Part shown: piece by piece, positions 32,884 through 44,520 of the stretch | How the letters are laid out: the number at the start of each line of letters is the position of its first letter | Position numbering within the stretch: the first letter of the stretch is position 1 | Origin: Pleurodeles waltl | Taxonomy: Eukaryota > Chordata > Amphibia > Caudata > Salamandridae | Direction: 5' to 3' | DNA: 64,000 nucleotides | Assembly: GCF_031143425.1 (NCBI RefSeq) | Contig: NC_090447.1 | Span: forward strand, 134,807,106 to 134,871,105 | Notes under the pieces: model-generated | The model's input: the letters and a program-made list of their open reading frames with translations, nothing else | Told to the model about the DNA's origin: nothing | Databases searched by the model: none | Made by a program: the position numbers and the translations under genes

Positions 32884-32923
32884 CAATGGCATGTATTTCT
32901 ACGAGCTTTCTGGAAACAAGGGG

Positions 32924-33290
32924 TTAGTAAGATTTTCCAATAATCACTTCTCCATATGGGAGATCAAGGACAAATTCTGGTGGCCAATCTTTTATGGCCA
33001 GTAAAACATCATAAATAGTGACAAAGCAGTCCCAAAAGATAGCGTCAATTGTGTGTTCAATGTCTCCCTGTAACCTTATCGTTACTTCATACACCCTTTC
33101 GGGTGTGGAGACATGCGTGTACGCAGTCTCAACCTGTAAGAAGTCATCAGTTGCTTTAACCTCCAGATGCTCTTGACGATCCAGCAAACTATTGTGACCT
33201 CTGCTGCACTGTCTAGTAGTGCCAGTGCCCACTTCCTGTTCTTTAGTAAAGCCCTCTTCCTGAGTGACATGTCATATTGCAACTGCTGCT
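32924..33290 (-). pseudogene. pol: Spuma-like protease region (old copy)
   Basis: Frames at 33082-33282 and 32924-33232 together correspond to the protease start of the young Pol: NRKWALALLDSAAEVTI, then DIEHTIDAIFWD and DWPPEFV. The active site again reads D-S-A-A (33213-33202). A frameshift separates the two pieces. Confidence 0.8.
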
Positions 33291-33356
33291 GCCTTTTTCT
33301 TTTTTAACTGGGGCTTTTGTTGGGGAAGTTACTCTTCTTTCTTAACGGAAACTTTT

Positions 33357-34590
33357 TTATAGTGAGTCCTGAAAGGAGCGAAATTGGTGTGTATCTGTAT
33401 ATTGATACCTGTCAGGCTTTTTTATATTATCTCTATTTCTAAGATGATATCTATTTTGAGGGGTTTCTGAATGTGGAGATTCTTTTTTCTTTTTTAGGCG
33501 TTTGCTGTTTTTTATCTCAGAGCTTTTTGGAACCTTTAGGTGCTTGCTTAGTAGAAGCTTTATTAGATCTACCTTGTAATTGTGGTTTAATGGGTCTGGC
33601 CCCCAGACTATCTCGACCAATACTAGAGTAGGTCTCAGCGATAATCTTTTGCAGCTCACGTTCTTGATCCTGTACAGGAACAACATGGAGCCACATGCGC
33701 ACTGCTAGTGCAACTGCTTCCCCTTTAAGGTTACTTAATATGATTGAAGACACAGTGGCAAAATTGCCCATTAATTGCATTCCCAAGTATTGGGCTGGGG
33801 CAGCCCCGTATTCATCTTGAATTTGTTTTAACACTTCTGGAAGATTGACAAGTGTTGGTGTACCGTGTGTGGTAGTATAGAGCATGGCAAATACAGTGCC
33901 CTATGTGTTGCAGTTATCTACCGTGGGAACCATCCCAAATGGCAAGCACATAGTGAATAGTGTATGTTTCTCCTGATAACCTGTATGGGGAAAAACTATT
34001 TCCAGCCCATTTATTTTTTGAGCTAACCAAAACTGAATTTCCTCCCACGTGGTGGGTGCCTTACCCATGATCGAATGTACATTTGCAGGGTTAATACCGG
34101 ATGTAACTGCATGCGGTTGCACTTGGGCAGCACGTGTTGGGTTAGTATTTAATATTTGCATTTCAAACTGTACCAACAGTCTGTATATTCCAGTGAACTC
34201 TGTATATAAGTGGCAAACCTCAGCTACAGCTAAGGTTGCTGCATCAGGGTGTGGTGTATATGTAGCCCATGAAGGCCAGGTTGGGCCATCATTGCTCAGA
34301 TGACCTAACCTAAACGTGGAATACTGTATGTGGTAGGGCACCATCTTGCCAATTATCATGGGTCTTGATAAGATAAAGATATTCTAAATATGCATAAGCT
34401 ATGTATTGTGCAGGTATGTTTTCAGTTGTATAGTGATGAAATGTATTTGTGTTCCCACAACTGCTGAAAAAGTGACCCAAGAATAAAATGTTTCTGTACT
34501 GTAGGCTGGATGAGCCTCAACAACAAGTGGGACTTGACCCCCCGAGCCATTAGGCCATTTGCCAACAATTGTACAGTAAGTGGTGGTCAT
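33357..34590 (-). pseudogene. gag: Spuma-like gag (old copy)
   Basis: Three frames in order: the N-terminal start at 34399-34590, the middle at 33901-34359 (SNDGPTWPSWATYTPHPD, GINPANVHSIMGKAP, MCLPFGMVP) and the C-terminal part at 33357-33885 (TTTHGTPTLVNLPEVLKQIQ, YHLRNRDNIKKPDRY). All align with the young Gag by position. Frame breaks and stops separate them, for example at about 33890 and 34370. As in the young copy, there is no Cys-His box. Confidence 0.88.
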
Positions 34591-34837
34591 ATATTTACTG
34601 AAATTGCTACCCGTTCGCTATGTTAATGATAAAGGTGTTTGTTCAGAGATAAGGATATCAACGGGAGATTCATCCTTTTAAGGTGTAAGCTTGAACAACT
34701 TACAGCATTAGATAGGTACGACCTACTTAGCTGAGGAGGAAATCCTAAATACCACGGACGTCTCTGTATATAGTATCAAGGTGTCTTTAGCCTTTAGTGA
34801 GACTGAGATACTTAGGAGGATCCGAAAATTAGTTCCT

Positions 34838-34856
34838 GACCAAACGTTGGCAGCGC
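34838..34856 (-). promoter_or_regulatory. Primer binding site of old ERV
   Basis: On the minus strand TGGCGCTGCCAACGTTTGG follows an LTR-like end ...CTATGCAACA. It is a drifted tRNA-Lys-type site like that of the young ERV. Confidence 0.65.
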
Positions 34857-35880
34857 CATGTTGCATAGGTTCCTATTATCCTAATTAGGCTACTGGATTT
34901 GGGCGGCAGAATCGCAAAGATTGTGGGGTATTAAGTACAGTTTCACACCATGTGATGCCTTTCGGCCTAATCTGAGATTTCCAGCTAACTAGCAACGACT
35001 TGTCTGTGCCCAAGAACAGAGATGATTGTGGCAACCGGGTGCATGACAAGAAAGATTCCTAAGGTGAATCGTGGTCAATCAGATCTCGTCCCTTTCTCTC
35101 AGTTACATTAGTCTCACATAGGCAAAGACAAACAGAGGCAGAATATAGTTCAATAAGGGTTTATTAAAGTAACTGTATCTTAGATAAAATGCCATGTATT
35201 GCAATAACTAGGATGTTAAAACACAATAAGAACAAGATTGTGAAAAGGAGAGTGAAACACAAAAACAGTCCCAACATACTGTCACTAGGAGTGATGCATA
35301 CCTTTCCTACCTAAGCTATGTTAGAGCACAGCATTATAAGCATAATCATCCCTTCAAGTCCCCCCCTGGGAAGATATCATCCCCCACACCTGAGCAAGGG
35401 AGCCTGTAGTCTAGAGAGACACTGTCCCCATACAGGCCAGAGATTCTGTAGTCTATGCAACCAGCTGTTGCGAAGGCAATCAGCATGCAGTTGTGGTCAT
35501 CTGGCTGGAATCTCCCTCTAATGTGTATTGGACAATGGAGTGTTTTTATAATAAAGTAGTTGACATTCTAAGTAAGGGTCCCCACGTAGGAATATGTATG
35601 TTTCTGTAAATGTTGGAGACACAGCGTATCACTTTTGTCGGCAATACTATCTGACTGCAGCCTTGAGGAAAGTACAAAGTGAAATGAATGTCCTGCTAAG
35701 AACAAAAGGCAAAAGAACAATTAGATAGAGAAAATTAAACAACACTGTAATTGTGACTATTGCTAGAAAAATAAAGCAATGCTGATTAAAATGTAACTAA
35801 GTTAAAGTGCACAACGGCAGGCCTAGTTTACTAAAATAACGTGTCTAAAATATGGCTAAAATAGCTATACAACAAAAGGA
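34857..35880 (-). repeat. 5' LTR of old ERV (probable)
   Basis: The region upstream of the primer site on the minus strand. A minus-strand AATAAA lies near 35160-35165, a plausible LTR poly(A) signal. It shows little visible similarity to the young LTR, as expected for fast-evolving LTRs. No opposite end could be located, and the boundary at 35880 is where Harbinger-like coding sequence begins. Confidence 0.55.
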
Positions 35881-35886
35881 GGTCCT

Positions 35887-36534
35887 TTAGAAAGAGCTCA
35901 CTTGCTGGCAGTGGTGGGTGCCTTGCATCTGTACCTCCTGGATTCTTTGCTGGATATCCATGCTTGTGAGGGGGTAATCTGCTGCTGGAAAGTCAGAAGT
36001 ATCTGGGTCTAGATCTTGCTCTGGCAGGGCCTCCCTTCCAGTGACTGACATCGGTGTTGATGGGCCTGCTGTTGACGAGCCACAGGAAGGGGAGGATTGG
36101 TTTTGAAAAGCCCAACTCAGGGCTGTGTGAATGTCTTTCAGCATCCCTGTTACGGAGGCCATGTTGGTAATGTAGGCCTCCATCTGTACTCGCATGTCCC
36201 TGTGGATGTCCCTCTGTAACTGATTGTTTTCTCAGAGTTCAGTCAAGGTCTGGCCCATCACACCTTGGACTTGCTGATAGAAGTGGCTGATGGTGTCCAG
36301 ACCAAGATCAGCCCCATTGGCCTCAACCCACTGGCCCACAGTATCACTCCCCCACACCCTAGCCGCACTGGCCTGTGCCCTTGCCACAGGGGCCCCTCTC
36401 AAACTTGTTCCTGGACCCTCATTGTCCGAAGTGTTGAGCTGCAATTCAGGATCCAGGGCTGGGGACACAAGATGGTAGACATTGTGCTCAGTATACAGGT
36501 TTGAGGTGAATGGCTGCCTGTGATGTTGAGGCAA
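35887..36534 (-). pseudogene. SANT-B exon 2 remnant
   Basis: Two minus-strand pieces (36232-36534 and 35887-36195) recall the C-terminal exon of SANT gene B: an acidic linker (LNTSDNEGPGTS), then helical sequence (ISHFYQQVQGVMGQTL, VQMEAYITNMASVTGMLKDIHTAL) and a Ser/Pro-rich tail. Broken by stops. Confidence 0.55.
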
Positions 36535-37258
36535 CCGGGCTGGGAGGTGTTGATGTGGGCATAGTGAGACTCACTGCCCAGATGGATCAGAACCATCTTC
36601 CTCGTCCAGATGTCCAGGAGTGTTTCTTCACTGAGGGCTTCACCCAGGGGGATAGTGGCTGTCTCTTCTGTGGCCTCTGTATGCCCAGTGACAGCTTGAC
36701 CTCTTGATGTTAAAGTTAAAATGTTACTGGTTGTATTGTGACATCTACCTCCAACTGTTTAGGGTTTCAGTAAGCACAGACCTTGTGCAGAGTTAAGTTG
36801 CAGTTAATACAATTGTGGCAAGTACCCATGGTATTGGTTGCATTGACATGACATTTGTGGAGCATGTCAGATCTTTCTGACTGAAGCAGCTGCTGAAATG
36901 TGCAGACTATTAACACTTGGGCGGATGGCCTGATAATCACATCTTGCCACAAGTGCAGGCAAAAGAGTAGCAATGCAAGATATGGCTTTGGCCATTTTGT
37001 AGCCTAGTTAATTGTGATGCAGGCAGACTGAGGAGTTTGTATATGTATGTGACTGGAGTCATCATGTGCTTAGGACAGTGTGAATGTGTCTGCTGCCAAT
37101 ACCATTCTGCTTATGCATCTTGAGTCCTTAGGGATCATTGTTTTACACACTGGGTAATCTGTCCTTACTGTCCTCAATAGTTTTATCTTGGTTTAGCAGT
37201 TCATGATGGAGCTAGGTAGCTAGCTACATCTCTGAGTTGAGCATGATCTGTATCTTGG

Positions 37259-38720
37259 CCACTCCCAGGTGGGTAAACTTCAATTGAGAGTCAGCAAGCA
37301 AGGGTATTTGGACAAGTGACCACTGGTCTGGTGTTTGGATGGAGAGAAACAGTGCCTCCTGGGATTTACAGTCATGTCACTCTCTCTCCTGTACAAACAC
37401 ATGACAAATGTTATCCTCCCAGGTGGGAAAAATTACTTTGAGAGTTCTTTAATAGATGGATTTGGACAAGTGAACACTGGGCTTGTAGTTGGAGTTCAGG
37501 GCCTGTTGGGCTTTGCATTCATGTTACTCCCTCTACTTCCCACCACTATACAAATGTTATCCTCCCAGGTCAGAAACTTCAATAGTGAGTTAACAAACAG
37601 GGGTATTTGGGCAAGTAAACACTGGGCTTGTGGTTGGAGTTAAAGAATCAGGGCCACCTGGCCTTAGCAGTCATGTCACCCCCTCTACTTCCCATGCTTG
37701 ACAAATGTTATCCTCCCAGGTGGGTACACTTCATTTGTGAGTTACCAAACAAGGGTATTTGGAGAATTGAACACTGGACTTGTGGTTGGAGTGACAGAGC
37801 CTCCTGGGAGTTGCAGTAATGTAACACCCTATACTACACACACTATACAAATTTTATCTCCCCAGGCGAGTACACATACTGTGTTAGTTATCATACAGGG
37901 GTATATGGGCAAGTGACTACTAGTCTGGTGTTTGGGGTTACAGATACAAAGCCTGCTGGTAGTTGCATTCAGGTCACTCCCTCTACTTCCCAACACTTCA
38001 CAAATGGTATACTTTCAGGTGAGGGAAGAGCATTGGAGAGATTACAAACAGGTGTATTCGGGCAAGTGAACCCTGTGCTGGTGTTTGGAGTTGCAGACAA
38101 AAAGGTTGCTGGAAGTTGCAGTCATTTTAATTTCACTACTACACACACAATACAAATGTTATCACCCTAGGCGAGTCCACTTCAATTGATAATTGTGAAA
38201 CAGATGTATTGGGGCATGTGCCCACTGTAAAGATGGTTGGAGTTACAATAATAGGGCCTCCTGTGAGTTGCAGGCAGGTCAGTCCCTCTACAACACACCC
38301 TTGACCATTTTTTTTCCCGTAGGTGAGTACACTTCAATTGAGAGTTCACTGACAGATGTATTGTAGCATGTGACCGCTGTGATAGTGTTTGTAGTTACAG
38401 GAGCAGTGCTTCCTGTGAGTTGTGGGTGAGTCAGTCCCTGTACTACACACTCTTGACAAATGTTATCTCTGCAGGTGTGTACCCTTGAATTGATGTATAA
38501 GAAACAGGAGTATTTGGACAAGTCAGTCTGGTTGGACTGGTCTGGTATTTTGAGTTATGAAAATAGTGCGAGCTGGAAATTGCAGACATGTCATGTCAGA
38601 CCATATACTACACACACTATGCAAATGTCATCTCACCAGGTGAGTGCACTTCAATTGGGAGTTGCCAAATAGAGGTCTTGGACAAGTGAACACTGGACTG
38701 GTAAGTGGAGTAACAGTAAA
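37259..38720 (+). repeat. About 150-bp tandem repeat, about 10 diverged units
   Basis: Units recur about every 143-160 bp. They are marked by CAAATGTTATCCTCCCAGGT-like blocks near 37409, 37552, 37702, 37850, 38004, 38150, 38310, 38457 and 38620, with an earlier partial unit near 37259. Each also has GTATTTGGACAAGTGAACACTGG- and CCTCCTGGGAGTTGCAGTCA-like blocks. The array sits in the intron of the SANT-B relic. Short open frames through it are not genes. Confidence 0.88.
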
Positions 38721-38789
38721 TGAGGCAAAAGGTGTGCTATGAGCATGCCTGACAGCATTTCTGTGACATATTTTTGTGTTGTGAGTTAC

Positions 38790-39167
38790 CAGACTCCACT
38801 CCTCCAGGTAGTCCTGTCAAGCCATCAGGATGCAGTATGGCCAAGACCTTCTCCTCCCAGGGAAAGGGTATTAATGGTGTACTGGGAGGGCCAGCATCAG
38901 TCTTCCTGGCCTTCAGCTGGTGCCTGGAGACCAGGAATGGGTGTTGCCCCTGTGGTCATTCCTCTTCTTCCTGGTGTCCTCCCTTGTGCTCAGGGGGGTG
39001 CCTCCAGCATTCAGCCTGTCAATGATCCTCTCACACATTTCCATTCTCCTACTAAGAGGAGTATGCTGGACTTGTGCCCCAAACAATTGTGGGTTTACTC
39101 TTATGATTTCATCCACCATAACTCTTAATTTATCTTCAGAAAAACAGGGATTTTTGGAACATGACAT
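38790..39167 (-). pseudogene. SANT-B exon 1 remnant
   Basis: Starting at the codon for MSCSKNPCFSEDKLRVMVDE, the minus strand reproduces the SANT-like domain of protein B (EIIRVNPQLFGAQVQHT, RIIDRLNAGG). It later drifts out of frame, and ends with the HPDGL-type segment and a decayed donor (GTAACT) near 38789, exactly where protein B is spliced. The gene is dead, but its exon boundary supports the splice model of the intact element. Confidence 0.8.
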
Positions 39168-39710
39168 GGTGGTAAAAAAGCATGGGTGACAGTGACTTAT
39201 TAAACAGGGCAAGTGCAAAACGGTGTGAATGGACAAAAGTGTGTGCAGAGTGTTCAATAGTATAGTGACAAAAGGGGTGCCTGATATGTGGACTCTGTGG
39301 ACAAAAAGCATTCTGGCTGCTGTGTTTTCCATTGAAAATGCAAAGGATTCTGGTATATGAAGTGATATGCTTTATGGTGTCCTTTGCAGGTGTGCTAGTG
39401 TGGTAATGTGTGTTAACTGTGTTGTTTTCAAATTCATCCAGTGTGCAGTTGTGTATTGCTTTGCAAACTGCGAACCACTTTGGTTGGGACCGCCATGGGG
39501 GACTGCCACAACTGGAAGCGCTGGAGGTTGGACTGCCTATTTCCAGGGCACCGTGCTGCTGGTGGTCTGCCTTTTTTAGTTGCCAGACATTGATCTGCCT
39601 CTATAACTCGTAATTGGATGGTCTGAAAGACCGCCAACATGGCAGTCTACTCAGGACCGCCAACATGGCAGTCTGACCGCCAAACTCAGAATGAGGCCCT
39701 CGGTCTCCTG

Positions 39711-41040
39711 CACACACAAAGGAAACTAGCACTAGGCCTTCTCTGCCTTTTGTCACTATACACACTGTTTGGAGGATTGGCAGGGTAAGGGGAAGAAATT
39801 TCCAGAGCCAGATTTGTAGGCAGGAGAGGGAGTCACCCCACACAAAAGCTGGCACCAGGTATAAATATTGAGCGTGACTCTTCAGAACACTTCTGTACCT
39901 GTGGATGTTACAGTAGGACTGTCCTTGTTCCAGAAGACTATCCTGTTGCTTGACGACTGCCTTGCTGTATGAGAAGGAAGACTGGACGTGCTTGTCTTCT
40001 TCCTTGACTAACTAGAATGACACCAAGGGTTAGCTGACTAACCTCCTGTGAAGCTACATGGACACAACACTCTTCTGAGCTCTCCCTGCAAATGTCTCAT
40101 GGACTTGCTATGACTAGACCTGCCTGGAACTGCAACTGGACCTGCCTGAGCCCTGCAGACCTCTGTTGAAGTGATTTCTAATCCCCAAGAGCTGCCGCCC
40201 CCTGTCTTGGACCCTTATTGCCATCAGAATGTGCTCTTACTAAAGCAAAGATGGAAATCCTGAAGATTAAGCTCCTCACAAACATGAACTGGCCTGTTTG
40301 TGCCAAGATTCTGCCACACGCGATGACCACAAATGCAAAGTTCCATTGAGACCTGCACTTAATGCCAAAACTAACCGCTCGCAATGCCTGGAAATCGAGA
40401 CCTGCACTTTGCAATAAGCAATGACAGCCTGCAATGAACGACACTGGAAACCTATAACAATGACCACCCACAATGCTTGACTGGCAGCAACAACAGTCTG
40501 TGAAGCCCAACCTGATCTTTGCAGCCTCCTCCAATGTGAACGGTACTCTTGCTGTGGGACATAGAAGGAACTTCTCAGTGGGACTAGCCTGGTCCCTGAT
40601 TCTGGCCCATGCTCCATCCTGGTCGGTCTGAATTTGGAACTTTACCCCAGGTCTAACACAACAGTATAACTGTGAGGGGCGCATTGTGCTTTCAGGTGAT
40701 ATTTGGACTAATAACTTTACAATTCCATATGTCTGGTTCTACTGGTTGATTTTTTTTTGTTCTTCTATCAGTTTATTTGTTGAAATCTACTATATAACTC
40801 TAAAATGGTTTGGAATTTTTCTTGTGCTGTGTTTTCACTTTATTACTGTTTGTGTGTGGCATAAATATTAGTACACATTGCCTCTAAGTAAAGTCAGACT
40901 TCTTTGTGCCAAACTACACAAGGGTTCAGCATAGGTTTCTTTAGCAGCTTTTGTGGTTCAGCCCGATGGGGTAGTGGTTATTTCCTGAGTTGACCCTCTA
41001 CATCTCAACCAATGACCCAATTTCTTAAATCCTGGCAAAA
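39711..41040 (+). mobile_element. Probable gypsy LTR fragment
   Basis: The layout resembles the other long LTRs here: a TATAAATA at 39860-39867, a long transcribed-looking middle, then a T-rich segment. It ends with 'tacacattgcctctaagtaaagtcagac...gccaaactacacaagggttcagca' (about 40873-40935), a closing block similar to that near 50640-50700. Neither end nor a duplication could be defined, so the element type is tentative. Confidence 0.45.
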
Positions 41041-41329
41041 CATTTTATAACATGTATTTCCAGTAAAAAATAGTTTATAAAATGTAAATGCAATTTATGT
41101 TTTTTTGTAGAAAAAATGTTATGTGAAAGAAAGTAAGAAAAATGTTGAATAGCAATGAACTAAAACAATAAAAATGTTGTTTAAAATGCTGTACTGTGTC
41201 TACATAAATGAAAACATTTACTTTAACTATTGTGTAATTATTTGATAATAAATGAAAAACATTAAAAACTATCCATTTCACCAAAAATGTAAAATTCATT
41301 TTTATCATTGTGAAATGTGTTAGACACAA

Positions 41330-41995
41330 GAAATATTGGGAAATTGTGTTGAACTTTGGATGTATCAAAAACAATATTCTCACTCAAAACTCAGGAGCCC
41401 TGGGGAAAGTTTTAAATTTATAGAAGTCAAATGTATTATTCCCTCTTTGACCTATACAATTTTGAAGAAAGTGTTGCACTTTGGAGAGGCATTATTACTA
41501 TCCCACACCATCCTAAGCAACATTTGTGAAAGTGATGAACTTTGAGGGGGCCGGATTTACTATTCCCACTTCAACATAAGAAACATTGAGAAAGTGGTGG
41601 AGCTTTAAGGGTTCAGATATATTATTCCCACTCCAACCTCAGTCAATAAAGGGAAAATATTTGGACTTTTGAAGAGTTACATTTATTATTCACTACCCAA
41701 ACTAAACAACATTGAAGAAAGTGTTTAATTTTGGAGGGGTCGGATTTACTCTTCTCACTCCATTCTAAGTTACATTGTGAAAATACTTAACTTTGGAGGG
41801 TCAAATTTACTATTCTGACTCAAATGTAAGTAAAGACGTGGGAAGTGTTGAATTCTAATATTTCCAAATTTCTTATTCCCACTCCAATTTAAGAAACACT
41901 ACGGAAAGTGTTAGAAGTGGGATTGGCCAAAATTACTACTACCTTTCCAATATACACAAACATTGATAAAATGTTTACATTTCAAGGGATCTCAT
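41330..41995 (+). repeat. About 80-bp AT-rich tandem repeat, about 8 diverged units
   Basis: Units follow the pattern 'acattgagaaagtgttgaactttggaggggtcagatttattattcccactccaacctaag', with copies near 41380, 41460, 41540, 41610, 41690, 41770, 41850 and 41910. Divergence is high, so the array is old. Confidence 0.75.
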
Positions 41996-44088
41996 TAAAT
42001 ATCACAAAATATCACAAAATAAATGTAGAAATTGTAATTGAATAATGAACTTGCGATGGAGATTATGAAATGTGTTAAATCATTAAAATATTTCAATACA
42101 GATGACTCAAAGACAATAGCAAAGCAAACACAATTTGAATGATTGATACAAATTACTAATAAGTAATATTTTTCAAATAAAGTACAATATACATACATAG
42201 TTAAATATGAACATCATAAATATAAGGAATATTATAACATATACTCCTTAATAATTCAACTAAAAATAAAATAGCAACAAACTAACCAAAGAACACCAAA
42301 ACCTAAGAAAAGCTAACAATTAATTCAGTAATATATTGCTACCAAAGTAAAAAAAAGTTCATCACATAATTTTTTTTTAAATGGGTACCCCCTTTCAAAC
42401 CCAACAGCCCATCAAATATAATATGATCAAGCATATCCTAAAAAACAGAAACCACTGCTATAAACTGAAGATTACAAATATACAAATAAAATAAAAGCTA
42501 CAGAATATTCAAATAAATGATATGGAAATGTAATTTTTTTTTAAACAACCTATAATTAAATAGATAAACACTAAATGCTTACAACTAATTCAATAGTTAA
42601 CCAATTACCAATAAAAAATATAAAAAATAACAAAACATATATACGATAAAACACTTCTCACAATACTGCTCTACTAACTCAACGTCCCACCAAAAAGTAA
42701 ATAATATTAAAATAATTCTATATGCAATAGAAACATATTGTAAAATCAAAAAGCTTCAAAAAATGTACACAATACAAAAAATAAAATATATTTAAAAACA
42801 AAACAGTACACTAACAAAAAATAGGTGTTATATAAAATGATAGTAAAAAAATATGTTTTACATTAACATTTTCAACAAAGTGAAAAAAGTTAGTCTTTGC
42901 TTTTATATTATGTCCCATGATATTCTTGACATCTCAAAATGTTTCCCACCACACTTTGTACCAGTGATGATTCTTGAGTCGATATTAATGTGGAACACTG
43001 GTTCTCCCACATTTAAATGGGACGAGTGAGCCAAGTCTTTGCGTAAAAGAAATCCACCATTTTTAGGCAGATAACCTGCTCCTGAAAACCTCTAAATAAC
43101 TGAATAAAACTCAAAAGATTACATTTTTGATTGTGCTAAACTCTAATATTTGAAAACAGTTGATAAAATGTCAGAAGTTGATAGAATGATGACAGTAAAT
43201 AAAGCAACAAAATATGAATTGGAGCTGTTTGTGTACTAAATTCCGCAACAATATTGGTCTTGTAGCATTGCTTGATAAATAGCTCACGTTACTTTTGTTA
43301 GTTTTAACAGATCACTTGTCATCACAGGTGGCCAATTAGGTTCTGAGGTTGGCATGGGAAGTGCTTGCTTATCCTACATTAGAATACTACAGTCATTTAT
43401 GTACGTCACAATCATTTGAAGATCCTACCCTATGCCCTTCTGTGTTAAGACACATTTCATTCAGAAAAGAAATTAATTATACTTATTTGGCATCACACTT
43501 AACATACAAAATATATTTTTATAGTGAAACATGTATTATTCGTGCAGTTTCTTTTTCTGTAATTGCATAGTACGTTAAAGCCTTCAGTATGTATTCTGTG
43601 CAGATGTTGTCTGCGCTCTGCTGGTCACACCACACCTGCTCTGTTCAAATTATTTTTTAGAAGATTGTATACTTTCTTTTGAATTAAAAAGTGAAGGCTT
43701 TTGAAGAGAAAATAGTGCCTTAGACTTGAAAATCCTTTTCACTGTGTCTTTTATTCTAGATCAAATGCATTGTGTGCATATTATTTTCAATACTAACTGG
43801 ATAAAAGATGTACTTAATAAGAGAGGCTTCACACAATGCTAGGTTCTGATACAAAGTGAAGACCGTGAACCTTAAAACATTCCTAAATTGTTCCTGCCAA
43901 GTCTGTTTCAAGTTTATTGAACAGCAGTGCTGCCAGTACTAATAAATATTGAGAGACTGCCATTCCTTGTCAGACATAGGTGTTTGAAGTCATCCTGTTG
44001 TTTTACTTTGCAAGTAAAAAACCTGTAAAAATTTCAGAGAATGCTGCTTGTGCAGATCCACATTTTAGAATTTGAGGCCAATATACTA
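41996..44088. other. Very AT-rich spacer, no gene
   Basis: 42000-42900 is extremely AT-rich with many A-runs. The rest is AT-rich without recognisable repeat ends or coding similarity. Confidence 0.6.
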
Positions 44089-44520
44089 TGGGGGTAACTT
44101 TCAGTTTTGCGGCTGGAAAAACACCGTCCGCCAAACTCCCGACACAGTGGCTGCTGTCTACATGGCGACCTCCCCACCAGTGTTATTAAGGGTTTCCTGC
44201 TAGGTTGGCCGATGGAAATCTAAGTTTCCACCCACTGGCCTAGCGGGAAACAGGCTACATCATTGTCTCCAGCTCGTAATTGAGCCAGTGGCAATGCTGT
44301 AGCGAGCACGTTGCACCAGCTCCCTCACAATGTTCAATGTCTGCTGGTGGTGCTGGGCAGTGGGGTCCTGCACTGCCCATGCCACGTGCATGGACAGTAC
44401 AGGGGGCCCCCTGTGACCCTCTGCATTTGTTCTCTGCCTGCCTCTTCATGACGGTGGTACCGCCATGGAAAGACTGGCGGAGAACGAGTCATAAGACCGC
44501 CACACTCGTAATCAGGCCCT
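44089..44520. mobile_element. Harbinger-type MITE (about 430 bp)
   Basis: The left side reads GGGGGTAACTTTCAGTTTTGCGGC and the right side ...AAGACCGCCACACTCGTAATCAGGCC, the usual GGCCTGATTACGAG terminus in reverse. CTA occurs next to both ends. Internal CCGCCA motifs are frequent. No transposase. The left end is less certain than the right. Confidence 0.6.

Larger units (their letters stand above)
32884..35880 (-). mobile_element. Old spuma-like ERV, 5' part (LTR, leader, gag, protease)
   Basis: The upstream half of the same old ERV seen at 2497-6636. It runs leftwards from an LTR (about 34857-35880), through a primer site, leader and gag, into protease, and is cut by the LINE at 32884. The right edge near 35880 abuts a Harbinger relic and is not precisely defined. 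Confidence 0.82.
35881..39710 (-). mobile_element. Decayed Harbinger relic with SANT-B-type gene
   Basis: Both exons of a SANT-B-like gene survive in the minus orientation, with a tandem array between them. A right terminus rich in GACCGCCAA motifs ends ...CAGAATGAGGCCCTC near 39705. The left side is truncated at about 35880 within exon 2. No transposase is left. Confidence 0.75.

Noticed and set aside
35881..35900. Target-site duplication between the old ERV LTR and the Harbinger relic
   Set aside because: I could not find a matching short duplication or a terminal motif at the junction. Deletion or truncation is just as likely.
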